Below are positions 49,737-58,602 of a stretch of DNA of 64,000 nt, piece by piece (positions within the stretch are counted from its first letter, which is position 1; each line of letters starts with the position of its first letter). The notes under the pieces were generated by a model. The model ran no database searches. It was given only the letters and a program-made list of their open reading frames with translations, and was not told the origin of the DNA. Source of the DNA: Bacteroidia bacterium (GTDB lineage Bacteria; Bacteroidota; Bacteroidia; J057). Location: positions 992,001 to 1,056,000 of the forward strand of contig JAWKNO010000003.1 in NCBI GenBank assembly GCA_041391665.1, given 5' to 3'. The translations under genes and the position numbers were made by a program.

Positions 49737-51413
49737 ATGGAAAATGCCTTACTGATTGGAATCGACTTTGGTACAGACTCTGCTCGGGCAGCAATCATTC
49801 ATGCAGCCGACGGCAAAGAGGTTGCCAGCGCAGTACATACATATCCCCGTTGGAAAACCGGGAAATATTGCCATCCTGCAACCAACCAGTTTCGCCAGCA
49901 TCCGCTTGATTATATAGAGGCCCTTCAGGCTTGCGTCACGGAGGCGCTGGCGAAGTCCCCCACGGGCTCGGCCTCGCGGGTAAAAGCGATTGCGGTAGAT
50001 ACCACCGGCTCGACCCCTGTCGCGGTTAACGCCGCCGGTGTACCACTCGCACTTACTGCCCCCTTCGAAGAAGACCCTCATGCGATGTTTATCCTTTGGA
50101 AAGACCATACTGCTATCCGGGAAGCCGCAGAGATCAATGAACTATGTGCCCGCTGGGAGACTGATTATGCCCAATATGCTGGCGGTATTTATTCTTCCGA
50201 ATGGTTTTGGGCCAAAATCCTCCATACGCTGAGAGTTTCTCCCCAGATACGCAATGCAGCCTACTCTTGGGTTGAACACTGCGACTGGATTCCCTTTCTG
50301 CTTTGTGGAGGCACAAATATCCACGATATGAAGCGAAGCCGCTGTGCGGCAGGACATAAAGCGCTATGGCATGAAGATTTTGGCGGACTTCCGCCCAATG
50401 ACTTTTTTGTGGCACTGGATCCGCTCCTCGACGGGCTTACCGACCGGTTATTCTCCCAAACTTATACCTCTGATATTCCCGCGGGTACACTTTCTGCGGA
50501 ATGGGCGGCCAGGCTCGGCCTTTCCAGCGACGTGATCGTCAGTACAGGCGCATTTGATGCACATATGGGCGCTGTCGGTGGCACGCTCGAGCCCTACTTT
50601 CTGAGCAAAGTCATGGGAACCTCCACCTGCGACATTCTCGTTGCACCTATGGACGAAGTAGGCCAGACACTTGTGAAGGGCATTTGCGGGCAGGTTGATG
50701 GTTCTGTGATTCCGGGTATGCTGGGTCTTGAGGCCGGACAATCTGCTTTCGGTGATGTATATGCCTGGTTTAAACATATCCTGGGTTGGACCGTGGAGTC
50801 GGTTATTGGCAAAAGTGCTCTGCTCAGCGAAGAGCTCAAAGCAAAATTGATTGAAGAATCTCTCGACCGTATCATTCCCGAACTTACGAAGGCAGCCGAA
50901 GCCACAGATCCCGAAGTTTCCGGAATTATTGCGCTCGACTGGATGAATGGCAGACGCACCCCTGATGCCAATCAGGCTTTGACAGGGGCTATTTTGGGGT
51001 TAAACCTGGGCAGTGACGCACCGGCGATATTTCGCGCGCTGGTAGAAGCGACCTGCTTTGGCGCAAGGAAAATCGTAGAACGATTTATCGCCGAAGGGAT
51101 TCCGATAAAAGGTGTCATTGGGCTGGGAGGCGTAGCGAAAAAATCGCCCTTTGTGATGCAGGTAATGGCCGATGTACTCAATCGCCCGATAAAAATTGCC
51201 GCATCAGAACAAACCTGCGCACTGGGAGCGGCGATGTTTGCCGCCACGGCAGCAGGAATCTACCCCAATGTCCCCGCGGCTATGAAAGCCATGAGTGCAG
51301 GCTTTGACGCTGAATATTTGCCCAACCCCCTCATGGTTGAAAAATACAATCAGCTCTACCAACGATACGATGAAGCGGGAGCAATGATAGAAAAAATGAC
51401 ACTTAAGCCATGA
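49737..51413 (+). CDS. araB: L-ribulokinase
   Basis: This 558-residue FGGY-family kinase shows the ATP-binding N-terminal segment GIDFGTDSARAAI, DTTGSTPV, EDPHAMFILWKDHTA, the NEICAR-like loop, and the second conserved block GLGGVAKKSPFVMQVMADVL. It phosphorylates L-ribulose to L-ribulose 5-phosphate, the second step of L-arabinose breakdown. It is the first gene after the operator and overlaps araD by 4 bp (ATGA). Confidence 0.95.
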   Translation: MENALLIGIDFGTDSARAAIIHAADGKEVASAVHTYPRWKTGKYCHPATNQFRQHPLDYIEALQACVTEALAKSPTGSASRVKAIAVDTTGSTPVAVNAAGVPLALTAPFEEDPHAMFILWKDHTAIREAAEINELCARWETDYAQYAGGIYSSEWFWAKILHTLRVSPQIRNAAYSWVEHCDWIPFLLCGGTNIHDMKRSRCAAGHKALWHEDFGGLPPNDFFVALDPLLDGLTDRLFSQTYTSDIPAGTLSAEWAARLGLSSDVIVSTGAFDAHMGAVGGTLEPYFLSKVMGTSTCDILVAPMDEVGQTLVKGICGQVDGSVIPGMLGLEAGQSAFGDVYAWFKHILGWTVESVIGKSALLSEELKAKLIEESLDRIIPELTKAAEATDPEVSGIIALDWMNGRRTPDANQALTGAILGLNLGSDAPAIFRALVEATCFGARKIVERFIAEGIPIKGVIGLGGVAKKSPFVMQVMADVLNRPIKIAASEQTCALGAAMFAATAAGIYPNVPAAMKAMSAGFDAEYLPNPLMVEKYNQLYQRYDEAGAMIEKMTLKP

Positions 51414-52105
51414 GTTATCAGGACATAAAAGAAGCCGCTTACGAGGGCAACATGTCTCTGCCCAAACTGGGCCTGGTAATGTTTACCTTCGGCAATGTAA
51501 GTGCCGTGGACAGAGATAAAGGTGTTTTTGCCATCAAACCCAGCGGTGTGCCTTACGAAGAGCTCTCGCCAGCGGATATGGTTGTGGTAGATTTTGAGTC
51601 GAAGATTGTCGATGGGAAAAAACGTCCTTCTTCCGATACCAAAACACATGCAGTACTGTATCAACATTGGCCGGAAATCGGTAGTATTGTACATACCCAC
51701 TCCACCTATGCCACAGCCTGGGCGCAGACTCAGACCGATATTCCAATATTTGGGACTACTCATGCAGACCATCTGGCTTGTGACGTCCCCTGCGCACCGG
51801 TGATGAACGATGCCCAGATAGAAGGAGATTATGAATATATGACGGGCTTCCAGATTCTGGATATTTTCAAGGAAAAACAGCTCTCCTGTGAAGAAGTGGA
51901 AATGGTACTGGTAGCCTGTCACGCCCCCTTTACATGGGGAAAAACTGTCAGTAAAGCTGTATATAACAGCGCGGTGCTTGAAGAAATCGCGCGCATGGCC
52001 TGGCTTACCCGGCAGATTCGCCCGGATTCACCCCGGTTAAAAAATTCATTGATCAAAAAACACTACGATCGCAAACACGGGAAAAATGCTTATTATGGGC
52101 AATAA
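51410..52105 (+). CDS. araD: L-ribulose-5-phosphate 4-epimerase
   Basis: This 231-residue class II aldolase-fold enzyme has the substrate-binding loop near the N-terminus (FTFGNVSAVDRDKGVFAIKPSGV), the zinc-binding HTHSTYATAWAQT with two His, and the late His in CHAPFTWGKTVSKAVYN. It interconverts L-ribulose 5-phosphate and D-xylulose 5-phosphate, feeding the pentose phosphate pathway. Its start overlaps the araB stop, so translation is coupled. Confidence 0.95.
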   Translation: MSYQDIKEAAYEGNMSLPKLGLVMFTFGNVSAVDRDKGVFAIKPSGVPYEELSPADMVVVDFESKIVDGKKRPSSDTKTHAVLYQHWPEIGSIVHTHSTYATAWAQTQTDIPIFGTTHADHLACDVPCAPVMNDAQIEGDYEYMTGFQILDIFKEKQLSCEEVEMVLVACHAPFTWGKTVSKAVYNSAVLEEIARMAWLTRQIRPDSPRLKNSLIKKHYDRKHGKNAYYGQ

Positions 52106-52129
52106 AATCAACTATCTACTACTATTATT

Positions 52130-53749
52130 ATGAATCAACTTGACCTGTTAGACTGGAGTGTACTGGTAGGATATTTTCTCGTACTCTTCGGCATCGCACT
52201 TTGGGTAATCCGACAAAAACAAAACAGTACGGAAGACTATTTTCTCGCAGGCAGAAATATTGGATGGTTTGTGGTAGGTGCATCTATCTTCGCATCCAAT
52301 ATCGGTTCGGAGCATGTCGTCGGCCTTGCTGGTACGGGTGCCTCTGACAAAATGCCTCTGCTTATTTATGAATTGCATGCCTGGGTAGTGATTATGCTCG
52401 GATGGGTATTTCTGCCTTTTTATGCACGGGCGGGGGTATTTACCATGCCAGAGTTTCTGGAAAGAAGGTTTGATTCGAATGCCCGGTGGTTTTTGTCAAT
52501 TTTTTCGCTGATTGCTTACGTCCTCACCAAAGTTTCGGTGACTGTTTATGCAGGCGGTATTGTAATTTCCACTTTGCTGGGAATAGATTTCTGGCTGGGA
52601 GCACTGGCTACGGTTATACTTACAGGTTTGTACACTGTTTTGGGTGGAATGCGGGCTGTAGTCTATACAGAAGCGGTGCAGGCGGTTGTTTTGGTGATCG
52701 GGGCTGGTTTGCTGACAATCATCGGTATGCAAGCCGTAGGCGGCTGGGCAGAGCTGAAATCTACTGTCGGCCCATCCTATTTCAACATGTGGCGCCCGGC
52801 AACAGATCCCGATTTTCCATGGCCAAGCCTGGTGATTACCAGCACCATCGTGGGGATATGGTACTGGTGTACAGACCAATACATTGTACAGCGCACCCTT
52901 ACCGCTAAAAATATAACAGAAGGTCGCAGAGGAACGATATTTGGCGGGTTTATGAAACTTTTGCCTGTATTTATTTTCCTGATCCCCGGTGTGATTGCAC
53001 TTGCGCTCAAACAAAAAGGCGAACTTCAGTGGGACACCCCGGATCAGGCATTTCCCACATTGATGATGACGGTACTTCCTTCCGGATTGCGAGGGCTGGT
53101 AGCTGCCGGTTTGCTGGCTGCACTGATGAGTTCTCTCGCCTCGGTATTTAATTCCTGTTCTACCTTATTTACAGTTGATATTTATCAAAAGCTCAGACCC
53201 GGGACAGATGACAAAAAGTTGGTGAGAGTCGGGCAAATAGCGACGGTCATCGTGGTGATTGCCGGCATAGCCTGGATACCCGTAATGCAAAATATCTCTG
53301 GTGTATTATACGAATACCTGCAATCGGTTCAATCATACATTGCTCCTCCTATCACAGCGGTATTTTTGCTGGGTATTTTCTTTAAACGAATCAATTCCCG
53401 CGGTGCAATGGCTACGCTTGTTTCCGGTCTGGTAATCGGCGTGATTCGGATCTCACTGGAGCTGGGCAAAGCCCACTTTGCCGAAGGTAGTTTTCTTCAT
53501 ACACTTGGAGCCATGAACTTCCTGACTTTTGCGGCATGGTTTTTCCTGGCATCAGTACTGATCGCAGTAGTGGTAAGTCTGACTTCGGAAATTCCTTCAG
53601 CCGAAAAACTCAAAGGACTGACATTCCAAACCCTTACCCAGGAGCAGAAATCAGCCAATCGCAGTAGTTATAATATGTGGGACATCGCTGCTTCGGCTGC
53701 CGTGGTAGCTATTGTAGCGTATGTCATGTTCTCATTTAACGGTAAATAA
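52130..53749 (+). CDS. Sodium:sugar symporter (SSS family), probable L-arabinose transporter
   Basis: This 539-residue protein has about 14 hydrophobic helices. TM1 begins LLDWSVLVGYFLVLFG, followed by TEDYFLAGRNIGWFVVGASIFASNIGSEHVVGLAGTGA, the sodium/substrate region of the SSS family (SGLT-like); WYWCTDQYIVQRTL is also typical. It probably imports L-arabinose with sodium, as inferred from its place between araD (24 bp before) and araA (14 bp after). Confidence 0.9.
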   Translation: MNQLDLLDWSVLVGYFLVLFGIALWVIRQKQNSTEDYFLAGRNIGWFVVGASIFASNIGSEHVVGLAGTGASDKMPLLIYELHAWVVIMLGWVFLPFYARAGVFTMPEFLERRFDSNARWFLSIFSLIAYVLTKVSVTVYAGGIVISTLLGIDFWLGALATVILTGLYTVLGGMRAVVYTEAVQAVVLVIGAGLLTIIGMQAVGGWAELKSTVGPSYFNMWRPATDPDFPWPSLVITSTIVGIWYWCTDQYIVQRTLTAKNITEGRRGTIFGGFMKLLPVFIFLIPGVIALALKQKGELQWDTPDQAFPTLMMTVLPSGLRGLVAAGLLAALMSSLASVFNSCSTLFTVDIYQKLRPGTDDKKLVRVGQIATVIVVIAGIAWIPVMQNISGVLYEYLQSVQSYIAPPITAVFLLGIFFKRINSRGAMATLVSGLVIGVIRISLELGKAHFAEGSFLHTLGAMNFLTFAAWFFLASVLIAVVVSLTSEIPSAEKLKGLTFQTLTQEQKSANRSSYNMWDIAASAAVVAIVAYVMFSFNGK

Positions 53750-53763
53750 ATTATTGGACCTAT

Positions 53764-55272
53764 ATGTCACACTTTGAATCCTGCCAGGTTTGGTTTCTCA
53801 CAGGCAGCCAGCATCTTTATGGTGAAGAAACCTTAAAACAGGTGATGGCGCATTCCCTGGAAATCGTCAGGGTACTCAATCAGCAGGAGCAAATACCGGT
53901 GAATGTGGTATTCAAACCTGTGCTCACCACCCCGGAATCCATCAGTCAGATTTGTATGGAAGCCAATGCTGAAGTTTCCTGCATTGGGGTCATTGCCTGG
54001 ATGCATACTTTTTCTCCGGCAAAAATGTGGATCGGCGGTTTGAAGTCCCTTCAAAAACCTATGCTACATCTCCATACACAGTTCAACCGCGACATTCCCT
54101 GGGGAGAGATAGATATGGACTTTATGAATCTCAACCAGTCTGCTCACGGAGGCAGGGAGTTTGGATTTATCAACACCCGGCTTCGCCTCAACCGGAAAGT
54201 GGTCGTCGGCCACTGGCAGGACCCTGTAGTACATCAGGGTATTGCCGTATGGATGCGCGTTGCAACCGCCTGGCAGGATTCACAACAACTCAAAATCGCC
54301 CGCATAGGTGACAATATGCGGCAGGTAGCCGTTACGGAAGGTGACAAGGTTTCGGCACAGATTCAATTTGGCTATTCGGTAAATGGTTATGGGCTGGGAG
54401 ATGTCACTGCTTTTGTAAACCAGGTCTCTGATGCTGCGATCGACCGACTGACAGAAGAATATGCCGATAGCTATATGCTCGCCTCTGCACTCAGAAAGGG
54501 AGGCATCGCCCATACTTCGCTTCGCGAAGCTGCCCGGATTGAGATTGGCTTGCGGGCCTTTCTGGAAAGCGGAAATTTTGGGGCATTTACAGATACATTC
54601 GAAAACCTGCACGGCCTCACACAGTTACCCGGTATAGCCGCTCAAAGACTGATGGCCGACGGCTATGGCTTTGGAGCCGAAGGCGACTGGAAAACCGCAG
54701 CACTGGTGCGGGCCATGAAAGTCATGGGACATGGATTGAAGGGGGGAAATTCATTTATGGAGGACTATACCTATCATTTTCATCCTGAAGGTATGCAGGT
54801 TTTGGGCGCACATATGCTCGAGATTTGTCCTTCTATCGCAGAAACAAAACCTGCCTGTGAAGTACACCCGCTGGGAATAGGCGGCAAAGCTGACCCGGTG
54901 AGACTGGTATTTAATGTGGCAGCAGGACCCGCGCTCAATGCATCCATGATCGACATGGGCAACCGGTTCAGGTTATTGGTCAATACTGTAGAAGCAAAAA
55001 CACCTCCGGCGCCACTCCCGAATCTGCCTGTAGCAAGGGTATTGTGGGAGCCAAAGCCCAATCTAAAGATCGGAGCCGCAGCGTGGATACTTGCCGGAGG
55101 GGCACACCACACTTGTTACAGCCAGTCATTATCCACCGAATATCTTGAAGATTTTGCGGAAATGGCAGGCGTCGAATTTGTGCTGATAGATCAACAAACC
55201 ACTGTCCACAGTTTCAAACAGGAACTGCGGAACAATGAGTTGTATTACCATCTGGCTAAAGGAATACGGTAA
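53764..55272 (+). CDS. araA: L-arabinose isomerase
   Basis: This 502-residue enzyme starts with the family pattern VWFLTGSQHLYGEETLKQV and continues through GVIAWMHTFSPAKMWI, LHLHTQFNRDIPW, and QFGYSVNGYGLGD. In the C-terminal half, DYTYHF and the metal-binding MLEICPSIAETKPACEVHPLGIGG fit family usage, as does the late HHTCYS. It converts L-arabinose to L-ribulose with a divalent metal, the first step of the pathway. It is the last gene of the arabinose operon. Confidence 0.96.
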   Translation: MSHFESCQVWFLTGSQHLYGEETLKQVMAHSLEIVRVLNQQEQIPVNVVFKPVLTTPESISQICMEANAEVSCIGVIAWMHTFSPAKMWIGGLKSLQKPMLHLHTQFNRDIPWGEIDMDFMNLNQSAHGGREFGFINTRLRLNRKVVVGHWQDPVVHQGIAVWMRVATAWQDSQQLKIARIGDNMRQVAVTEGDKVSAQIQFGYSVNGYGLGDVTAFVNQVSDAAIDRLTEEYADSYMLASALRKGGIAHTSLREAARIEIGLRAFLESGNFGAFTDTFENLHGLTQLPGIAAQRLMADGYGFGAEGDWKTAALVRAMKVMGHGLKGGNSFMEDYTYHFHPEGMQVLGAHMLEICPSIAETKPACEVHPLGIGGKADPVRLVFNVAAGPALNASMIDMGNRFRLLVNTVEAKTPPAPLPNLPVARVLWEPKPNLKIGAAAWILAGGAHHTCYSQSLSTEYLEDFAEMAGVEFVLIDQQTTVHSFKQELRNNELYYHLAKGIR

Positions 55273-55276
55273 AAAA

Positions 55277-55525
55277 TCAGGTGCTTTTCTTCACCAGGCC
55301 AACTACAAACAGAAGAACCACAGCGCCTAATACCGAAGTAAGCAGGGAAGGGATGATACCGGTTCCGCTATAGAAGCCTAAAGCACCCAGTACCCAGCCG
55401 CCCAAAACGCCGCCAATCAGCCCGACAATCAGATTGCCTATCAGGCCAAAACCGCGTCCTTTCATAATCTGGCCACCAAGATATCCGGCAGCGATTCCGA
55501 TGAGTGCATAATACAGTAAGCTCAT
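55277..55525 (-). CDS. GlsB/YeaQ/YmgE family membrane protein
   Basis: This 82-residue protein has three hydrophobic helices and many glycines: LLYYALIGIAAGYLGGQIM, GFGLIGNLIVGLIGGVLGGWVLG, and SLLTSVLGAVVLLFVVGLV. This matches the GlsB/transglycosylase-associated family, small inner-membrane proteins tied to general or acid stress in other bacteria. The stop lies only 4 bp from the convergent araA stop. A 13-bp perfect palindrome lies upstream of the start. Confidence 0.88.
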   Translation of the reverse strand: MSLLYYALIGIAAGYLGGQIMKGRGFGLIGNLIVGLIGGVLGGWVLGALGFYSGTGIIPSLLTSVLGAVVLLFVVGLVKKST

Positions 55526-55549
55526 AATTTTCGGGGTTTGGTTAAAATG

Positions 55550-55588
55550 AAATTTCCCATATCAGGGCACTCCTAATATGGGAAATTT
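55550..55588. repeat. Perfect 13-bp inverted repeat upstream of the GlsB-like gene
   Basis: AAATTTCCCATAT (55550-55562) and ATATGGGAAATTT (55576-55588) are exact reverse complements with a 13-nt loop. It sits 25 bp before the GlsB-like start, so it may be an operator or part of the leader; it could also end the scpA transcript together with the next hairpin. Confidence 0.6.
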
Positions 55589-55595
55589 TACACGT

Positions 55596-55641
55596 AAAAA
55601 AAAATTAGGGGACTCTATCCCATTGGGAGAGTCAACCCTAA
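55596..55641 (-). terminator. Rho-independent terminator of the sigma-scpA operon
   Basis: Read on the minus strand: a two-part stem (TTAGGG with CCCTAA, and GACTCT 55611-55616 with AGAGTC 55628-55633) is followed by nine T (A9 at 55596-55604 on the plus strand). It lies about 75 bp past the scpA stop. Confidence 0.75.
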
Positions 55642-55715
55642 CCCCTAGCTTCTGTATCTGGCGTAATGCCTATAAGAACAATTCAAAGATAAGGGTGGGT
55701 TTTTTATTTTGCAAA

Positions 55716-56516
55716 TTATTCGGATTCCGTATTATCTTCCAACAGGAAAGATTCTCCTTCCACAGGTTCTTTTTTTGACACCCAGAAATTATTAAACCCT
55801 TCTCCTACAGTGATGGATATTTTCTGAAGTTGTACCAGCTCAAGAATAGCTAAAAAGGTGAATACCACATAGATAAGCACCTTTTCTTCCATTACAAAAG
55901 ACACAAAATCAACCCGCGAACTGAGCTGCACTTTCTCTAAAAGATTATTTTTAACTTCTTCAACCGTGTAAGGATATTTGCGAATTACATGGCGGGGTTT
56001 CTGCATTTGTTCGTGATGGCGTTCCCAGATTCGCTGAAATGTTCTCATCAGCGCGTACATATCCAGGCCGACGAGTTCTTCTTCCGGATATTGGGACTGC
56101 ATAAACAATTTTTCCTCTTCTTTGGAAAAGCCCCGCGCAGCTCTTTCCGCCTGATCTTTTTCCATTTTTTCAAGATCTGCGAGTACCGACTTGTATCGTT
56201 TATACTCCAGCAGACGGCGTACAAGCTCTTCCCGGGGATCAACTTCTTCTCCCGCCTCATTAAATACAGGACGTGGCAGCAGCATTTTCGCTTTGATCCG
56301 CATGAGTGTACTTGCGACAAGAATAAATTCTGCGGCAAGTTCAATATTCATCTCCCGCATGGTATGCATATAGTCGAGAAAATCATTAGTGATTTTCGCT
56401 ATCGGGATATCGTGAATATCGAGTTCGTCCCGCTCTATAAAAAAGAGCAGGAGATCAAAAGGTCCTTCAAACTGTGGGAGTTCAATCCGCCAGGTATTTT
56501 CCTGAGTTGTTTCCAT
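55716..56516 (-). CDS. scpA: Segregation and condensation protein A (ScpA)
   Basis: I start at the ATG at 56516 (METTQENTWRIELPQFEGP); the open frame begins 35 codons earlier in non-conserved sequence. The 266-residue protein follows the ScpA pattern: FEGPFDLLLFFIERDELDIHDIPIAKITNDFL at the N-terminus, AAEFILVASTLMRIKAKMLLP, then the C-terminal winged helix. ScpA is the kleisin bridging SMC heads with ScpB in chromosome condensation. It is the last gene of an operon with an ECF sigma factor and an anti-sigma-like protein. Confidence 0.94.
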   Translation of the reverse strand: METTQENTWRIELPQFEGPFDLLLFFIERDELDIHDIPIAKITNDFLDYMHTMREMNIELAAEFILVASTLMRIKAKMLLPRPVFNEAGEEVDPREELVRRLLEYKRYKSVLADLEKMEKDQAERAARGFSKEEEKLFMQSQYPEEELVGLDMYALMRTFQRIWERHHEQMQKPRHVIRKYPYTVEEVKNNLLEKVQLSSRVDFVSFVMEEKVLIYVVFTFLAILELVQLQKISITVGEGFNNFWVSKKEPVEGESFLLEDNTESE

Positions 56517-56550
56517 ACCGGCGGCAAGATACGCAATTTGGCAATTTGTT

Positions 56551-57837
56551 TTACCGGTTTTCGCCGTAGGATTCCCGCAATTTCCGGGCCTCCTCCTGAT
56601 ATTTTCCACCGGCAGCTTCAATCTCGTTCAGCAATCTGATCGCCGTTTTTTTCCGGCCGCTCAGGGAGTAGTTTTGAGCCAGCAGCCACTGTGATTCTTC
56701 AAAAAGTAAAGATTCTGGTGCTCTGGCAAGAATTTTCAGCAGGGTAATACTTTCCCTGTATAAGCCCTGGTAAAAGAATGTACTGGCTTTATAATACTGG
56801 GCTACCTGATTTTGGGGTTCACTTTGCAGCACCTCATCCAGTTTTTCTCTGGCGGCAGCGTATTTTTGGGTATCGTGAAGTGCGATTGCCTCTGTAAGCA
56901 AATCTGCCATCGCCACGCTTTTCAACAGTTTTCCATGATCATCGTATTTTGCCTGTTCAGAAGTGGAAAGGGAAGGCGGCAAAACACCGTTTGCGCTGGG
57001 TGCAGGATTACTTTTTGTAATTGGGATAGCAGATACCTGCTCCTGTTTCATGTATTCTCCTAAAGAATCACTCAATATTACGATGCCTCCGGCGGTTTCT
57101 TCACGCATCTGATCTGAACGCCTGTCGCGCGGTTGTACATCATCCATATCCACGTTTTCCTTCCCGACAGCCAGCGATTCGCCAGGCATGATTGCAGGCG
57201 CAGCATGGGGTGTCGGGCCCGCAGGAAGCGTTGTGAGAGCACCGGACGATGTACTTACAGGCTTTTCGGCAATTATTCTATCACGCCTGACTGAAAGGCG
57301 ATTGGTAACCGGCGTTTCAGAAACCTCGGCAGAAGCGACCAGCGGTTCGGATTCTATGGGCGAAGTTTCGGTAATAGCAGGTGATGTTTCAGTAACAACG
57401 GGCGGGTTTTCATCCGTTGTGTAGCTTTCAGCTATTGCTGGCGGTTCATTTTGGTTGAATCCAAGATCGCGTACGACAAAAAATGTAGCAAACAGCAAAG
57501 TGATTGCAGCAGCCGTAGCGACAAAAATCATGGGGAAGTTTTCCGGCATACTTACACGACTCTTCCTCCGGGAAAGCATTTCCCGGCGATTGGCTCGGGT
57601 AAACAGTCGTTTGCGGGAAGCGGCCTTGATTCTACTTACAGAGAGGATTACACTATTGTTGTCTTTGACCAACATTAACCCGTCCAGTGCATCAGCAAGC
57701 AAAGGATCTTCGGCCAACTGGGCTTCAATCCGCGCATTTTCTGTCTCTGTAGTCTCTCCGTTCAAATACCGGCGAAGCATTACCACCGAAGGTTCTGCTT
57801 CATATTTTGATCCAGGTATATGTTTTTTTGCACTCAT
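56551..57837 (-). CDS. Single-pass membrane protein with anti-sigma-like N-terminus and C-terminal TPRs
   Basis: This 428-residue protein has an N-terminal cytoplasmic region (about 1-105) with VVMLRRYLNGETTETENARIEAQL, the helical pattern of ECF anti-sigma factors but without the zinc HxxxCxxC. One TM helix follows (about 104-124), then a Pro/Thr/Glu-rich periplasmic linker (about 130-300), and TPR-like helices near the end (YAAAREKLDEVLQSEPQNQ). It lies 24 bp after the ECF sigma gene, so it may hold the sigma factor at the membrane and sense envelope proteins. Confidence 0.7.
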   Translation of the reverse strand: MSAKKHIPGSKYEAEPSVVMLRRYLNGETTETENARIEAQLAEDPLLADALDGLMLVKDNNSVILSVSRIKAASRKRLFTRANRREMLSRRKSRVSMPENFPMIFVATAAAITLLFATFFVVRDLGFNQNEPPAIAESYTTDENPPVVTETSPAITETSPIESEPLVASAEVSETPVTNRLSVRRDRIIAEKPVSTSSGALTTLPAGPTPHAAPAIMPGESLAVGKENVDMDDVQPRDRRSDQMREETAGGIVILSDSLGEYMKQEQVSAIPITKSNPAPSANGVLPPSLSTSEQAKYDDHGKLLKSVAMADLLTEAIALHDTQKYAAAREKLDEVLQSEPQNQVAQYYKASTFFYQGLYRESITLLKILARAPESLLFEESQWLLAQNYSLSGRKKTAIRLLNEIEAAGGKYQEEARKLRESYGENR

Positions 57838-57861
57838 TGATTATTTCTCCCAATACCGGTT

Positions 57862-58506
57862 TTACCTCTCCAGAGATTCGCCGTCTGTCATTTGGCTAAG
57901 GTTAATTTTCAGGTTTCGCTTTCCGTTCTGAATATAACTTTTGACTTGTTTCATCGAAAACCCCGTTTCATCTGCCACTTCCTGATAACTTTTCTGCTGA
58001 AGGTAAAACAATTCTACACAGATACGCTGTTCTTCATTCAATCGTTCCATCGCCAGTTCCAAACGGTTCAACTGATGTTCAGTAGAATCGCCGTCATCCA
58101 AAAGACTCAAAATTTCCTTAGATTCCACAAAACCGGGTTCGGTTTCAAGATATTCATCGGCTTTTTCTCTGGCGCGTTTGCTTTTGTCAAGCCAGATGAG
58201 GCATTGGTTTTTGGTCACCGTGTGGAGCCAGAATTTAAACTTGCGTACTTCGTATTTTTTCAGGTCAATCAGCAGTTTTTCGAAAATACGCATGGCCATA
58301 TCTTCGCTTTCCATTGGGTCTTTCAGGTATTTCATACATACGAGATAGACGAGATGGGTATATCTTTCAAACAGTTCCCCCACAAAAGCGGTATCCCCGG
58401 ACTCTTTGTATTCGAGTACGAGCTCCTCATCGGAAAGAGATTTAATATGTCTGTGCTTTCGAAAAAACATATAACAACATACTAAGATAACAAGAAACCC
58501 CGTCAA
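57862..58506 (-). CDS. ECF-type RNA polymerase sigma factor
   Basis: This 214-residue sigma-70 family protein has region 2 (FVGELFERYTHLVYLVCMKYL, ending AMRIFEKLLIDLKKYEVRKFKFWLHTVTKN) and region 4 (LNEEQRICVELFYLQQKSYQEVADETGFSMKQVKSYIQNGKRNL), with a linker between them. A hydrophobic N-terminal extension precedes it, as often seen when the first ATG is used; a later start is possible. Regulation by the next gene product is probable. Target promoters are unknown. Confidence 0.9.
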   Translation of the reverse strand: MTGFLVILVCCYMFFRKHRHIKSLSDEELVLEYKESGDTAFVGELFERYTHLVYLVCMKYLKDPMESEDMAMRIFEKLLIDLKKYEVRKFKFWLHTVTKNQCLIWLDKSKRAREKADEYLETEPGFVESKEILSLLDDGDSTEHQLNRLELAMERLNEEQRICVELFYLQQKSYQEVADETGFSMKQVKSYIQNGKRNLKINLSQMTDGESLER

Positions 58507-58540
58507 ATTTCACAATTCGATGCGGGATTCCGTAATGAGA

Positions 58541-58577
58541 AAAAAAAAGGCCGGAAAGCGATTGCTGTTCCGACCCT
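58541..58577 (-). terminator. Rho-independent terminator after the caspase-like gene
   Basis: On the minus strand, GGTCGGAA pairs with TTCCGGCC with one mismatch, with eight T following (A-run from 58541 on the plus strand). It lies 26 bp past the stop of the caspase-like gene. Confidence 0.7.
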
Positions 58578-58602
58578 TAATACTAAATAATCTATCTGGT
58601 TA

